Notes: a model not told the origin generated them from the letters alone. A stretch of DNA of 26,982 nucleotides from VGMD01 sp964552055 (GCA_964552055.1 CAZKFL010000027.1:1-26982), one strand, 5' to 3'; positions 1 through 8,203 are shown, counted from the stretch's first letter. Numbers and translations are program-made.

Positions 1-11
1 CGCTACGCCAT

Positions 12-109
12 CTAGTCTTTTGCATAGTCAAATGTCAGAATGTCAGGCCTGACCCTTGAACTAGTCTTTTGCATAGTCAAATGTCAGAATGTCAGGCCTG
101 ACCCTTGAA
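12..109. repeat. 49-bp tandem duplication with palindromic core
   Basis: Two identical, directly adjacent 49-bp units lie at 12-60 and 61-109, each beginning CTAGTCTTTTGCATAGTC and ending in the palindrome GTCAGGCCTGAC followed by CCTTGAA. A third unit starts at 110 and diverges after about six bases, and the palindromic core recurs at 201-219. There are no spacers between units, so this is a simple tandem duplication. The core belongs to the dispersed gene-end repeat family seen at six or so other places in the window. Confidence 0.9.
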
Positions 110-200
110 CTAGTCATTTTTCTTGTCCTTGTTAAATTAAAATAAGAAAGATGACATATATTAAAATTTTGTCAAGAAAAAGATACGTGAACAAGAAGAT

Positions 201-219
201 GTCAGGCCTGACCCTTGAA
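201..219. repeat. Gene-end repeat, isolated copy
   Basis: GTCAGGCCTGACCCTTGAA is repeated here exactly as in the tandem array just upstream. A shorter echo, CTGACCCTTGAA, follows at 221-232. It sits directly against the broken ORF that follows, which suggests that repeat recombination removed the 5' part of that gene. Confidence 0.75.
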
Positions 220-497
220 TCTGACCCTTGAACTCTTGAATAACCCTTTCACGGGAAAAGCACTGCCTATTATTCATTTTGAATATTTGAATTTTCATGT
301 TATTGATAGTACAAATCCTAGTATTTATGCTAATTTGGTTAATGAAGTTGATTCGCTTTTTGATGCAGCCTATTTTGGGCAGTATCTTGGTGGAATTGAT
401 CCGAGAAATGAACCAATTGGTCCCGGTTATATTAATCCATATTGTAATAAACTCTTCCTTTTTGGAATACGCATGGGGGCCAGATGAAAAAAAATAG
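215..497 (+). pseudogene. 3' fragment of an unknown protein, frameshifted
   Basis: The plus strand reads as ordinary protein from about codon 'ALPIIHFEYLNF' through 'GGIDPRNEPIGPGYINPYC' and then stops at 487. Shifting by one frame near 460 continues with 'EYAWGPDEKK' and a stop at 497, which reads more like a natural C-terminus. The first residues of the ORF are encoded by the GTCAGGCCTGAC repeat, so the original start is missing. I do not recognise the family. I read it as a decayed remnant whose 5' end was lost at the repeat array and whose 3' end carries a one-base shift. It could also be a short intact ORF that happens to start inside the repeat. Confidence 0.45.
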
Positions 498-569
498 GTT
501 GGTTCCATTTGCTTGCTTTAGAAGTAAAAAATTACGCATTAACAATTTGCACATTCATTTAAAGGTTTT

Positions 570-1472
570 ATGCGATTTTTGTTCTCAATAATACAAAAGG
601 CGTTATTTTTTATTATTGGAGTCGTGGCTTCTCAGTTATATGCTCAAAATCAGCAAAGAGAGAGCAGTGCGCCGTTTATTTCAGGGGATACATTTCGTTG
701 TTTTGCAGACTATATATACGATGAAACAAGCACTATATCAAAGCCAAGAAGAGTCCAATATGGAGATATAATTTTTGTAAAAACAGATATGCTTAAAGAG
801 TTTTTTATTAAGAAACATCCTTATATTACTAATCCCTATGTCCTTATTACCCACAACAGCGATTTGGCTGTTCCTGGGCGATTTGCAGGGATGCTAAGTG
901 ATTCAAAGATTCTTTCTTGGTATGGTCAAAATATAGAAGGTTATAAGCATCCTAAGTTAATACATCTTCCGATTGGACTTGCTAATCGCTCTTGGGAACA
1001 TGGTTCAATTGAGAAAGTAAGTAAAATCAGGACACAGATGCAAAAAATTTCCAGAGACCAATTGGTTTATTTGAATATTTCTGTAGGTACGTATCCCAAA
1101 GAAAGAACTCAAGTTTATGAGATGTTTAAGGATAAAGCGTTTTGTTTAGATTCTGGATCAAAACCATTTGAAGAGTATCTGAAGGATCTTGCTTCTTGTA
1201 GATTTGTGCTATCACCTAGAGGAAATGGTATTGATTGTCATAGAACATGGGAAGCCTTATATCTAGGTTCTATACCAATTTTGAAAACATCGGATTTAGA
1301 TCCGCTATATGAGGGGCTACCAGTAGTGATTGTTGAAGATTGGGGTCTGGTAACTGAGGAGTTTTTAGAGAAAGCTTATAATAAAATGTTACTAACTGAT
1401 TATAATTTTGAAAAATTGGTGCCTGAGTATTGGTATAATGAATTTTCTAAGTATAAAAGGTCGCATGAATAA
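570..1472 (+). CDS. Exostosin-like glycosyltransferase with signal peptide
   Basis: This 300-residue protein has a glycosyltransferase core of the exostosin/GT47-like type. The key block is SPRGNGIDCHRTWEALYLG, starting at Ser215, with Arg217, Asp222, His224, Arg225, Trp227 and Glu228. This R-G-x-G-x-D-x-H-R-x-W-E pattern, followed by GSIPI, is the nucleotide-sugar-binding signature of that group. Residues 1-25 are a basic start, a hydrophobic core and a likely cleavage after 'LYAQ', so the protein is probably exported or anchored, which is unusual for a sugar-nucleotide-dependent enzyme. AAAGG lies four bases before the ATG. Its last eight bases overlap the next ORF at 1465, suggesting coupled translation. 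Acceptor and donor sugars cannot be told from sequence; a host glycan or surface polysaccharide is possible. Confidence 0.75.
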   Translation: MRFLFSIIQKALFFIIGVVASQLYAQNQQRESSAPFISGDTFRCFADYIYDETSTISKPRRVQYGDIIFVKTDMLKEFFIKKHPYITNPYVLITHNSDLAVPGRFAGMLSDSKILSWYGQNIEGYKHPKLIHLPIGLANRSWEHGSIEKVSKIRTQMQKISRDQLVYLNISVGTYPKERTQVYEMFKDKAFCLDSGSKPFEEYLKDLASCRFVLSPRGNGIDCHRTWEALYLGSIPILKTSDLDPLYEGLPVVIVEDWGLVTEEFLEKAYNKMLLTDYNFEKLVPEYWYNEFSKYKRSHE

Positions 1473-1602
1473 GAATTTCAATCTCTTGATTCCAATTTTT
1501 ATATTATTTTTCACAATGGTATTTTGTGCTGAAAGCTATCATATGGTAGATAAGAATGCCATCCCCTTAGATATTAAATTAATGCGCCATCTGAATAAGT
1601 GA
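1465..1602 (+). CDS. Short secreted ORF, probably truncated
   Basis: A 45-residue ORF begins with ATG at 1465, overlapping the end of the upstream glycosyltransferase. AAAGG at 1456-1460 serves as ribosome site. Residues 1-20 form a clear signal peptide (MNKNFNLLIPIFILFFTMVF, then CAES), and about 25 residues follow before a stop. The ORF ends 14 bases before a GGGTCATCCTTGCGTTGT repeat that recurs elsewhere in decayed DNA. This suggests the 5' end of a larger exported protein, perhaps a second glycosyltransferase in the same operon, cut off by recombination at the repeat. No family could be recognised from the remaining piece. Confidence 0.45.
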   Translation: MNKNFNLLIPIFILFFTMVFCAESYHMVDKNAIPLDIKLMRHLNK

Positions 1603-1615
1603 TGGGGTCATAATT

Positions 1616-1644
1616 GGGTCATCCTTGCGTTGTTGCGTTTTCAA
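1616..1644 (+). repeat. 29-mer dispersed repeat, copy 1
   Basis: GGGTCATCCTTGCGTTGTTG and the nine following bases match the copies at 12453-12481 (inverted) and 13763-13791 with one or two differences. The remaining 1645-1886 holds no ORF longer than a dozen codons, and I see nothing else in it beyond an AT-rich promoter-like stretch ahead of the next gene. Confidence 0.85.
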
Positions 1645-1886
1645 AAATAGACTAACTGGATATCCTATCTCATTTTTAATAGGGAGATTTAAAGATGGCA
1701 ACAATGGTTTTCTATGAAAATCATGCAGCGACTTGATTATTTTGAATGAGGAAACAGAGCCATCCGATAGAATATAAATATTTTTTAACCCCGAGTCTCA
1801 ATAAGATTGCTTAGATTATTTAATTACTTTTATTAAAAGGCTTTAAAATGTAAAATTAATCTAGTTGAAATTTAAATTATATTTTA

Positions 1887-4800
1887 ATGTCATTAGATTC
1901 ATCAAGTGTTATTCGTAAGAGCCTGGATCGCCCAATCTCCTTTACAGGGGGAAAAACCCGATATCTCGGAGGCTCTACAAAAACCTTAGGGGCTCAGTTT
2001 GCCCGGGAGGATGAAGGTTCCAAAAAGATAGTCCTGATTGTTTTTAAAATATTTTTTTATATATCCTCTCTGTCTAGATTTAAAAAATTTTATATTAATT
2101 CGTTCAATTTAGCCAAATATATTCAGAGTATAAGAATTAATTTAGCAGTAACTTTCTCTTTTAGTAGCTCTACGAAAAAATCGGGCTCTCAAAATCAAAG
2201 TTTGCAGCATCAAGATGAGGTTTTTCTTTCGTCTCCTCAGATACAAAGCCCTTTGATTCCCTCGCGCAAAGTTTCTCAAGAATTATTGAGCCTCTTTGAA
2301 AGATTATTCAATCAAGGACGTGGAGAAACTGAAAAAATCGATACTCTAAGCTCATTAGAGGATCTCTTTAATGCTCAAATAGAGAATCTTTCTGATACTA
2401 AAAGTGTAAGTAGATCTGGCTATTATTTTTCTTCTTGTTTTTCTTATTTGTGTGCCTCCAGCTTATATGAAGAATTTCAAAAGGAAGTTGGGACGCTTAG
2501 TGATGAGTATATCTTAACTTATATCCCAAAAATTCAGAGACTTCTTGATCAATGTGCAATGAAATATAACTTAAGCTCAACTAGAAATAAATATGTGCTC
2601 GAAATGCAACTGTTTTTTACCTTCTCTCCCTTTTTGCTTCGGTGTGGATTAAATGAAACCATTGCAAAAAATATTTTTTCTATAATCAAATCAATGCCAA
2701 ATTTTTTAATAATGATTCCTATGGATCTTCTTAAAAAATGCATAGAGTCGTGTCCTGAACTTGCCACTGATGAGCATGCTATCTTTTCAATCATTCATCA
2801 TAAAGTATCAGAAAATGTTAAAGATACCCATGAGCATAAATTAGTAAACATTGACAGAGATCTATTTGCTCTCTTCCTTTCAACAGCCAAGTCAAATAGA
2901 AATCTGAGGATTATATTTTTTCAACTTATAACGCATTCAATAATAGTTGATTCTGAATTTGACAAGCAACTCTATCACGGACTGATACTCAAAATGATAC
3001 AAGTTCATCCGTTTTTGCTTACTGAAATAGTCCCAACATCAATAGCGTTTCAAAAAGACGGAAGGTTTATAGACCTATGTTTGGCTGTTTATAAAGAAAG
3101 ACCTTTCAAATCTTATCAATTTTATTTGCCTACAGGTGACATCCAACATTATACGTCATTTGCTTATTCATCCGGGTCTACAGAATTAGATAAAAGTTTT
3201 TACAGACGATTAGCAGTAAAGGCGCATGAATCTGGGGCTGCCCTTACAAAGAAGCAGGCAAAAGTTATTGAAGAAGTTTTTCCAAGAGATTCGGAGGAAT
3301 GGCGATATTTTGAAGAAAAGGGGTATTTTATAAAGCCCATTCGATTTGAACCGAATTTTAAAACATGGGATCCTTCTACGATTCGAGATTTAATTGTCTC
3401 AATAAATAGAGAATTAATGCAAGAAATTCGGCTTGGGAATTTGTCAGAAAAACGTATTAATTTCAAATTATTGATCGATTGTCATGATGTTAAAAAAGCA
3501 ATAAAAGAAGTAATAAAAAATGGAGATATTACAACAGAATCTTTTCTTGAGGGATATAGGGAGTTTGTTATTCTTTATGATCAAATTATAGAGAAAACTT
3601 CTGTTTTCGCTTTTATTCGATTAATGAGCCAAGAATTTAGAGATCTGATCAAACAGCCCCATAAATTGCCTTCTGCGGAATTAAGGAAATTTATTTTGCT
3701 ATCAGATAGGGATATTGACTGTAATTCGAGCTACATAGAAATGGAAGATATTATTCGAAGCTATCTAGAAAAAAACAAATCTATTATTAGTGAATCAAGA
3801 GCTAAAATTGGGGAAATTGCTTCCGCATTTTTTCAAAATCCGTTCTGGCAAAGGCATAATTATGCTCATCTTGCTATTCACGGAACAAAAATTGGAACGT
3901 TACAGCTAATAAAAAAAGCTCGAAAAGGGGAGCAATGTCTACGTTCGGCAGGCGATCTTTTAAAAAGAAATATCGCTCCGCTTGTTGGGCAACTTTCCGG
4001 CTCACATACTGTTTCAAATCTTCATCACCTTTCGTTTAGTCCACCATCCTACTTGATGAGCGACCCTCGCTGGGAACGCAGGAAATTAATATTTTCGGCA
4101 GCTAGCACATATTTTCAATCGATTGCTTATGCAAGAAATCTAGTAATCACCTTTAGCAGTTCTAAACTGCAAAGATTTGATCTAGAAGAAACATGGGAAA
4201 AATGCAGTGTATCTAAGTTAACTGAATTACTTTCCTCTGAAACTCAAGATTCACTGTTTCCCATAAATATCCTTCGAATACGAATGACTGATCCTGATGC
4301 GGATGTAAAGTTAGCTCCATATAAACAATTGATTGAAGAGGCAAGAACTGCTCAGGAAAAGCCGCTATTAGTAGACGATGTTTATCAAGCTTTGACCCAA
4401 ATAATTCCTCTAACATTAACAGCTGAGGAGGTGGTTTTAGCGCAAGATACCACTCCTATTATTTTTGGTGTTCTAAATCAATACGATATGAAGCCGCCGC
4501 CACGAGATGGTGAAATTACTCTACCTACAGGACTTGAATTGGGAGGGCATAAAGATGTGCCTGTTGTTTTTACCGATTTAGAGTCAGTAGAGCGTGTTCG
4601 TAAATTTTGCATGAAAGATGGCATTGAAGTGGAGTCAATCGACACTCTTCTTTTTATCGATTTTCTAAATTCTCTTAATGAGTTCAAAATAAAAAAACTA
4701 CCCAAAGACCCATTATCTGAAGATAACTTACAGCAGGTGATTAGCCAGACAGTTAAACTGTTTGCTGCGCCCTATTATGCAAGTCCATTCCCCGAAAAGC

Positions 4801-5621
4801 CAATAGCTCCAAAAGAGGATTCGACTACTAGTAAAATTGCTCATCAAGAAGAGTTGTCTCGTCCATTATTTAAGAGAAATGGAGGGTCATATGCCGAATA
4901 CGCTGAGGGAATTATGAATGCAGAAGTTGCACCTGCACGTGAAACTCATGGCGTTATGCATATGCTTCGAACAGCACTATTTTCTCAAATATTTATGAAT
5001 ATAATAAATCCCGCTGCCTCAATAAAAACTCGATACCTTACTGCTATAGCAGCTGCTTTTCATGATAGTGCCAGACAGGACGAGGGGATTGATCGTTGGG
5101 ATGAGATGAGTGCATGGGCTTTAAGAAGTTTTCTAAACGCCTATGCACAAGCTGGAGTTGTCAGAACAGACTTAGTCGCTCTATCTAAACATGATATTGA
5201 AATGTGTTATCATGCTCTAAGTTCTAAAGATCCTAAGGATGGCGAAGATTTTGTCTCGGATATTCAAAGAGCGGTTCATGATGCCGATTGTATGGAGATT
5301 GTGAGGACTCTATTTGATCTTTCACAATTTAAAAAAAATAAGCTTACTGTTTTCGAAGCAATGGAAGAAGTTGAGTTTGATCAAATCGTTAGTGAGGCTT
5401 ATCTCTTTATTTTTGAAACTGAAACCCGACAAACTAAATGCTCCTATGAATATGAATCTCAAGATCCCTACTCAGATCTCGTTAAGTATTTAACCGATAA
5501 TATAGATAAATATCCGTCACTTAATCACTACTTTTTCTTGCAATCACCGATAGATCGCTCGAAGATTGAATCTCAAAGAGCCTTTTGTGGAGTAGGATGT
5601 GGCGCCGGCTCAGGGAAATAA
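1887..5621 (+). CDS. SidE-like HD phosphodiesterase domain protein, candidate effector
   Basis: This 1244-residue protein carries an HD-type metal phosphodiesterase domain at about residues 1000-1180. Visible motifs are ETHGVMH (His1021, His1025), FHDSARQDEGIDRWDE (His1059-Asp1060), His1102, His1109 and HDADCME (His1131-Asp1132). The combination HG-x-x-H, HDSARQDEG and a closing HD resembles the PDE domain of Legionella SidE/Dup proteins, which handle ADP-ribosylated ubiquitin; this is family resemblance judged by eye. Further upstream, AIHGTK (His665-Gly666-Thr667) followed by SFS at 716-718 and EVE at 914-916 loosely recalls an ADP-ribosyltransferase-like fold, which is speculative. The N-terminal 90 residues are Ser-rich with a hydrophobic patch at 47-60 and no clear signal peptide. 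The remainder is mostly alpha-helical and unrecognised. No strong ribosome site precedes the ATG. It is probably a type III-delivered effector. Confidence 0.6.
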   Translation: MSLDSSSVIRKSLDRPISFTGGKTRYLGGSTKTLGAQFAREDEGSKKIVLIVFKIFFYISSLSRFKKFYINSFNLAKYIQSIRINLAVTFSFSSSTKKSGSQNQSLQHQDEVFLSSPQIQSPLIPSRKVSQELLSLFERLFNQGRGETEKIDTLSSLEDLFNAQIENLSDTKSVSRSGYYFSSCFSYLCASSLYEEFQKEVGTLSDEYILTYIPKIQRLLDQCAMKYNLSSTRNKYVLEMQLFFTFSPFLLRCGLNETIAKNIFSIIKSMPNFLIMIPMDLLKKCIESCPELATDEHAIFSIIHHKVSENVKDTHEHKLVNIDRDLFALFLSTAKSNRNLRIIFFQLITHSIIVDSEFDKQLYHGLILKMIQVHPFLLTEIVPTSIAFQKDGRFIDLCLAVYKERPFKSYQFYLPTGDIQHYTSFAYSSGSTELDKSFYRRLAVKAHESGAALTKKQAKVIEEVFPRDSEEWRYFEEKGYFIKPIRFEPNFKTWDPSTIRDLIVSINRELMQEIRLGNLSEKRINFKLLIDCHDVKKAIKEVIKNGDITTESFLEGYREFVILYDQIIEKTSVFAFIRLMSQEFRDLIKQPHKLPSAELRKFILLSDRDIDCNSSYIEMEDIIRSYLEKNKSIISESRAKIGEIASAFFQNPFWQRHNYAHLAIHGTKIGTLQLIKKARKGEQCLRSAGDLLKRNIAPLVGQLSGSHTVSNLHHLSFSPPSYLMSDPRWERRKLIFSAASTYFQSIAYARNLVITFSSSKLQRFDLEETWEKCSVSKLTELLSSETQDSLFPINILRIRMTDPDADVKLAPYKQLIEEARTAQEKPLLVDDVYQALTQIIPLTLTAEEVVLAQDTTPIIFGVLNQYDMKPPPRDGEITLPTGLELGGHKDVPVVFTDLESVERVRKFCMKDGIEVESIDTLLFIDFLNSLNEFKIKKLPKDPLSEDNLQQVISQTVKLFAAPYYASPFPEKPIAPKEDSTTSKIAHQEELSRPLFKRNGGSYAEYAEGIMNAEVAPARETHGVMHMLRTALFSQIFMNIINPAASIKTRYLTAIAAAFHDSARQDEGIDRWDEMSAWALRSFLNAYAQAGVVRTDLVALSKHDIEMCYHALSSKDPKDGEDFVSDIQRAVHDADCMEIVRTLFDLSQFKKNKLTVFEAMEEVEFDQIVSEAYLFIFETETRQTKCSYEYESQDPYSDLVKYLTDNIDKYPSLNHYFFLQSPIDRSKIESQRAFCGVGCGAGSGK

Positions 5622-5685
5622 GAACTTTAGGTCTGTCTTCTCCTGTAATAGGGGTGGATGCTGCGCTCTGATTCTCTAGAATGTC

Positions 5686-5700
5686 AAGGGTTCAGACCTA
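5686..5700 (+). repeat. Gene-end repeat, copy downstream of 1887-5621
   Basis: AAGGGTTCAGACCTA lies 65 bases after the stop codon of the large HD-domain gene and matches the GAAAGGGTCA-GGCCTGAC family in the sense orientation. The rest of 5622-5807 is AT-rich and has no ORF I can support. Confidence 0.55.
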
Positions 5701-5807
5701 GGGTGTTGAATTAAGCCCATTTTTTCTTCTGTGGTTTAAAATAATTCTGTCTACATATTTTAATTTTTCTTACACTATTCGCTCCTAAACATATCTTAAA
5801 AGGATTT

Positions 5808-5850
5808 ATGATTCGAACCGGGTATATATTCGAACCGGGTATACAGTCAT
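5808..5850. repeat. T-arm-like repeat, doubled copy
   Basis: ATTCGAACCGGGTAT occurs twice in 43 bases, at 5811-5825 and, lacking its first base, at 5829-5842, bounded by ATGAT on the left and GTCAT on the right. Single copies stand at 12265-12290 and 15398-15423. On the minus strand the core reads ACCCGGTTCGAAT, which has the shape of a tRNA T-loop and half stem. No full tRNA surrounds it. Confidence 0.8.
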
Positions 5851-5889
5851 GTAGTTTCTGTTTCAAACCAGCTCGCTGCTGAAGTTTCA

Positions 5890-6138
5890 ATGAGACGTCA
5901 CGATTTTTTTGAGCTTTTAGGAGAGAAGTGGGATGCTTTTTCTGAGGAAGAGCAGGAGTTTTTACTCAACTCTAAGAATATTAGGTGTCATGCAAGTTAT
6001 GAAGAGGATAGGTCTTGTGATAGTTCTTTTGCTACAGCTAGTAAAGTAGGTGAGCGAGCAATAGCTGGAGGAGCTTCAAGAGGAGGGGCCGGTGGACCAA
6101 CAACGGTAGGGCTAAAAGGGGATGAAGGAATTGCTTGA
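5890..6138 (+). CDS. Short hypothetical protein, likely a gene remnant
   Basis: An 82-residue ORF starts at ATG 5890, and the frame is open upstream to 5812, immediately after the first TTCGAACCGGGTAT repeat. The first 35 residues (RRHDFFELLGEKWDAFSEEE and following) look like real coiled or helical protein. The rest is Gly/Ala/Thr-rich and low in complexity. After the TGA the same frame continues for 27 more sense codons to 6222, and the overlapping +1 frame also reads plausibly from ATG 6121. This pattern suggests the 3' end of a larger gene joined to foreign sequence at the repeat and now decaying. No ribosome site precedes 5890. I do not recognise a family. Confidence 0.35.
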   Translation: MRRHDFFELLGEKWDAFSEEEQEFLLNSKNIRCHASYEEDRSCDSSFATASKVGERAIAGGASRGGAGGPTTVGLKGDEGIA

Positions 6139-6303
6139 ACTGGAAAAATGGCTCTTGCAGTATCTCATTTCGATGAGCTGTATAGATTGATGGTTGGGTT
6201 GGCTGTAAAAATTCTAGAATGAGAGTCCTAGCCCTCGTTTCAGATAAATGCTAAATAAATGAATTGACGACTCTCGTTTGAGTTTGCTATTTTATTTCAA
6301 TTT

Positions 6304-6309
6304 GGAGGA
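6304..6309 (+). promoter_or_regulatory. Strong ribosome binding site fixing start at 6320
   Basis: GGAGGA ends ten bases before ATG 6320. It is one of the strongest Shine-Dalgarno sequences in the window and decides the start of the methyltransferase over the in-frame codon at 6278. Confidence 0.7.
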
Positions 6310-6319
6310 ATTCCTTTAT

Positions 6320-7360
6320 ATGGGTAAAGTAGGACATTTTGTTTATAGAACAAAGACAATTTGGAGATCGTTCAAAGAAATTTATCAATTGCCTCAAGCA
6401 AAAATTGATGCATTTGTCGATTCTTTTGAAGTCTTTCATCACGATTTCAAAGATGAGAATAGATTAAAAGAGGCGTATGGAGAAAATTATTACGAAATTG
6501 TACACCAAAAAGTGAAAGACTACTATGCGGTTTTAAATTTGGTTGGATCTTTAGGCTGCGTAGAAAAAATGTATATACCTCCTATGATCGATCCTAAAAA
6601 GAGTATTGCTCAAAATCAAGAGCTTTTTGAAAAAAGAATGATGGACGATTTAAAAATCAAGCAAGGAGACAAGGTCCTTGATATTGGTTGTGGAAGGGGG
6701 CGAGTTGCAGCTCACATTGCAACAGTGACAAAAGCGAGAGTGACGGGAATTAATATTCAGGAAGATCAATTAAAGCATGGACGTCAGTTTGCAAAAGAAA
6801 AGCGCTTAGAGCACCTACTGGAATTTCAAAAAGGGGACTTGAATGATATTCCTTTCCCTTTTCATGATGAGACTTTTAATGCAATTTACCATATTCAGGT
6901 GTTTAGCTATTCAAAGGATTTATATAAGCTGATGAAAGAGCTTTATAGAATTTTAAAGCCGGGAGGGAGAGTTTCTTCTTGTGATTGGTTGACTTTGGAA
7001 GCTTATGATCCTAATAATAAAGAGCACGTTTTCATAGTTAATAAAATTAAGCCCCTTTTAGGAGCAATAGGGACCCCGTCTAAAGCGGAATACCTAGATG
7101 CATTTAAACAAGCTGGTTTTAAAATCATTAAGGCAGAAGCTGCGGCAACTGTAGGCAAAACAGACGAGCTTAATATCGAAAAAGCTTCTAAAGAGTTTAC
7201 TGTTATTCATAAGCTTGTAAATGGTCTAGTAAAAGTTCGTATCCTACCAAAACATTTTAAAACAATACTAGAGCAGTTAAAAGATGCAGAGGTTTTTGCA
7301 GAAGTAGAGAGGAGAAAACTTGCAACAACCAACTATCATATTGTAGCAGAAAAAGTCTAA
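6320..7360 (+). CDS. Sterol C-24 methyltransferase-like SAM enzyme
   Basis: This class I SAM-dependent methyltransferase of 346 residues has motif I LDIGCGRGRVAAHI beginning at Asp121, then GDLNDIPFPF, LKPGGRV and a C-terminal region with YDPNNKEH and YLDAFKQAGF. The last two blocks match the sterol 24-C-methyltransferase (Erg6/SMT) layout better than a generic UbiE-type enzyme. The sterol-contact motif near the N-terminus (Y-E-x-G-W in fungi and plants) is not evident; GSLGCVEKMY stands in its place, so the substrate may differ. ATG 6320 is chosen over 6278 because GGAGGA at 6304-6309 lies ten bases upstream. The next gene starts 17 bases after the stop, so the two probably form an operon. 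An enzyme acting on host-derived sterol or a quinone-like substrate are the two options. Confidence 0.75.
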   Translation: MGKVGHFVYRTKTIWRSFKEIYQLPQAKIDAFVDSFEVFHHDFKDENRLKEAYGENYYEIVHQKVKDYYAVLNLVGSLGCVEKMYIPPMIDPKKSIAQNQELFEKRMMDDLKIKQGDKVLDIGCGRGRVAAHIATVTKARVTGINIQEDQLKHGRQFAKEKRLEHLLEFQKGDLNDIPFPFHDETFNAIYHIQVFSYSKDLYKLMKELYRILKPGGRVSSCDWLTLEAYDPNNKEHVFIVNKIKPLLGAIGTPSKAEYLDAFKQAGFKIIKAEAAATVGKTDELNIEKASKEFTVIHKLVNGLVKVRILPKHFKTILEQLKDAEVFAEVERRKLATTNYHIVAEKV

Positions 7361-7377
7361 TTTTTTATAAGGTGTGT

Positions 7378-8007
7378 ATGCAGAAGTTTTTGATCTCTTT
7401 TAGTCTGTTTGTTGCGACACTTATTGGGCAAGATTATGTTGCAAAAGATTATAATTATTTGATCAATAAGATGCCTGAGATCCACCCCGAACTTTTACAG
7501 GTCCATTTCAAATTGTATGGGGGATATGTTGATCAAGTAAATCGTCTTAATCTTTTGTTAGAAGAGGAAAAGAAGGGGAGTATTGAAACTTCATTTACCT
7601 TTCAAGCTATCAAACGTCGGTATGGTTGGGAGTATGATGGCATGGTTCTTCACGAGCTCTATTTTGACAATTTAGGTGGAAATGAAAAATTAGATCAAGG
7701 CTCTTTTTTATATCAGAAGATTGTTCAGAAATTCGGCTCATACGATAATTGGATTCGAGATTTCAAGGCAACTGCTTTAACAAGAGGTGTCGGTTGGGTC
7801 GTTTTGTCCTGGGATTCAAAAAGAGATCTTCTTTTCAATGCCTGGATTACAGAACATGATACCGGTCCCTTATACAAATACACACCTCTTTTAGTAATTG
7901 ATTTATGGGAACATGCCTACCTATCCCAATTTCAGCTAGACAGGGGCAAGTACCTAGATATCGTTTTCAAGTATATTGATTGGACTGAAGTTTCTAAAAG
8001 GCTTTAA
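7378..8007 (+). CDS. Exported Fe/Mn superoxide dismutase
   Basis: This is a 209-residue Fe/Mn-type superoxide dismutase, converting superoxide to hydrogen peroxide and oxygen. The four metal ligands can be placed: His43 (VHFKLYGGYV), His92 (VLHELYFDNLGG, the H-x-x-Y-F block), Asp175 and His179 in DLWEHAYLSQFQ, the family signature. GWVVLSWD is the expected tryptophan-rich segment. Residues 1-18 are basic then hydrophobic and end near 'IGQD', an N-terminal export signal not found in cytosolic SodB/SodA. ATG 7378 is preferred to GTG 7372, with AAGG just upstream. The first-ligand helix is one residue shorter than in typical enterobacterial enzymes. It is co-transcribed with the methyltransferase. 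It is likely periplasmic or surface-located and could counter host oxidative burst. Confidence 0.85.
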   Translation: MQKFLISFSLFVATLIGQDYVAKDYNYLINKMPEIHPELLQVHFKLYGGYVDQVNRLNLLLEEEKKGSIETSFTFQAIKRRYGWEYDGMVLHELYFDNLGGNEKLDQGSFLYQKIVQKFGSYDNWIRDFKATALTRGVGWVVLSWDSKRDLLFNAWITEHDTGPLYKYTPLLVIDLWEHAYLSQFQLDRGKYLDIVFKYIDWTEVSKRL

Positions 8008-8143
8008 GCCCGACTGCTACAGAAGATTTAAAGGTCTTATTCAACAGTGATTGCGTCATCATGAAGTGGAGAAGCTGTCTCAGAATAAAACACAACAAGC
8101 TAACCCATAAAAAATTAGAATATCGAGTTTATTTCATTAAAAG

Positions 8144-8171
8144 TTGACAGAATTCTATTTTTTCTCATAAT
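8144..8171 (+). promoter_or_regulatory. Sigma-70-type promoter of the 8204 gene
   Basis: A perfect -35 TTGACA at 8144-8149 and a -10 CATAAT at 8166-8171 are separated by 16 bases. The start codon is about 32 bases downstream of the -10. The rest of 8008-8143 holds no ORF or repeat that I can support. Confidence 0.6.
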
Positions 8172-8203
8172 GAGGGTATTAATTTAAAGAGAGTAAGAAA
8201 ATT

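Noticed and set aside
12..219. Possible CRISPR array at the window start
   Set aside because: The 49-base units are directly adjacent with no spacers, there are only two full copies, and no cas genes are nearby.
161..508. 115-residue ORF on the minus strand
   Set aside because: It is antisense to a better reading frame, starts and ends in repeats, and its composition is Ile/Asn-rich as expected of AT-rich antisense DNA.
5808..5850. tRNA gene
   Set aside because: Only the T-loop-like part exists at each copy; no acceptor stem, D-arm or anticodon arm can be drawn around it.
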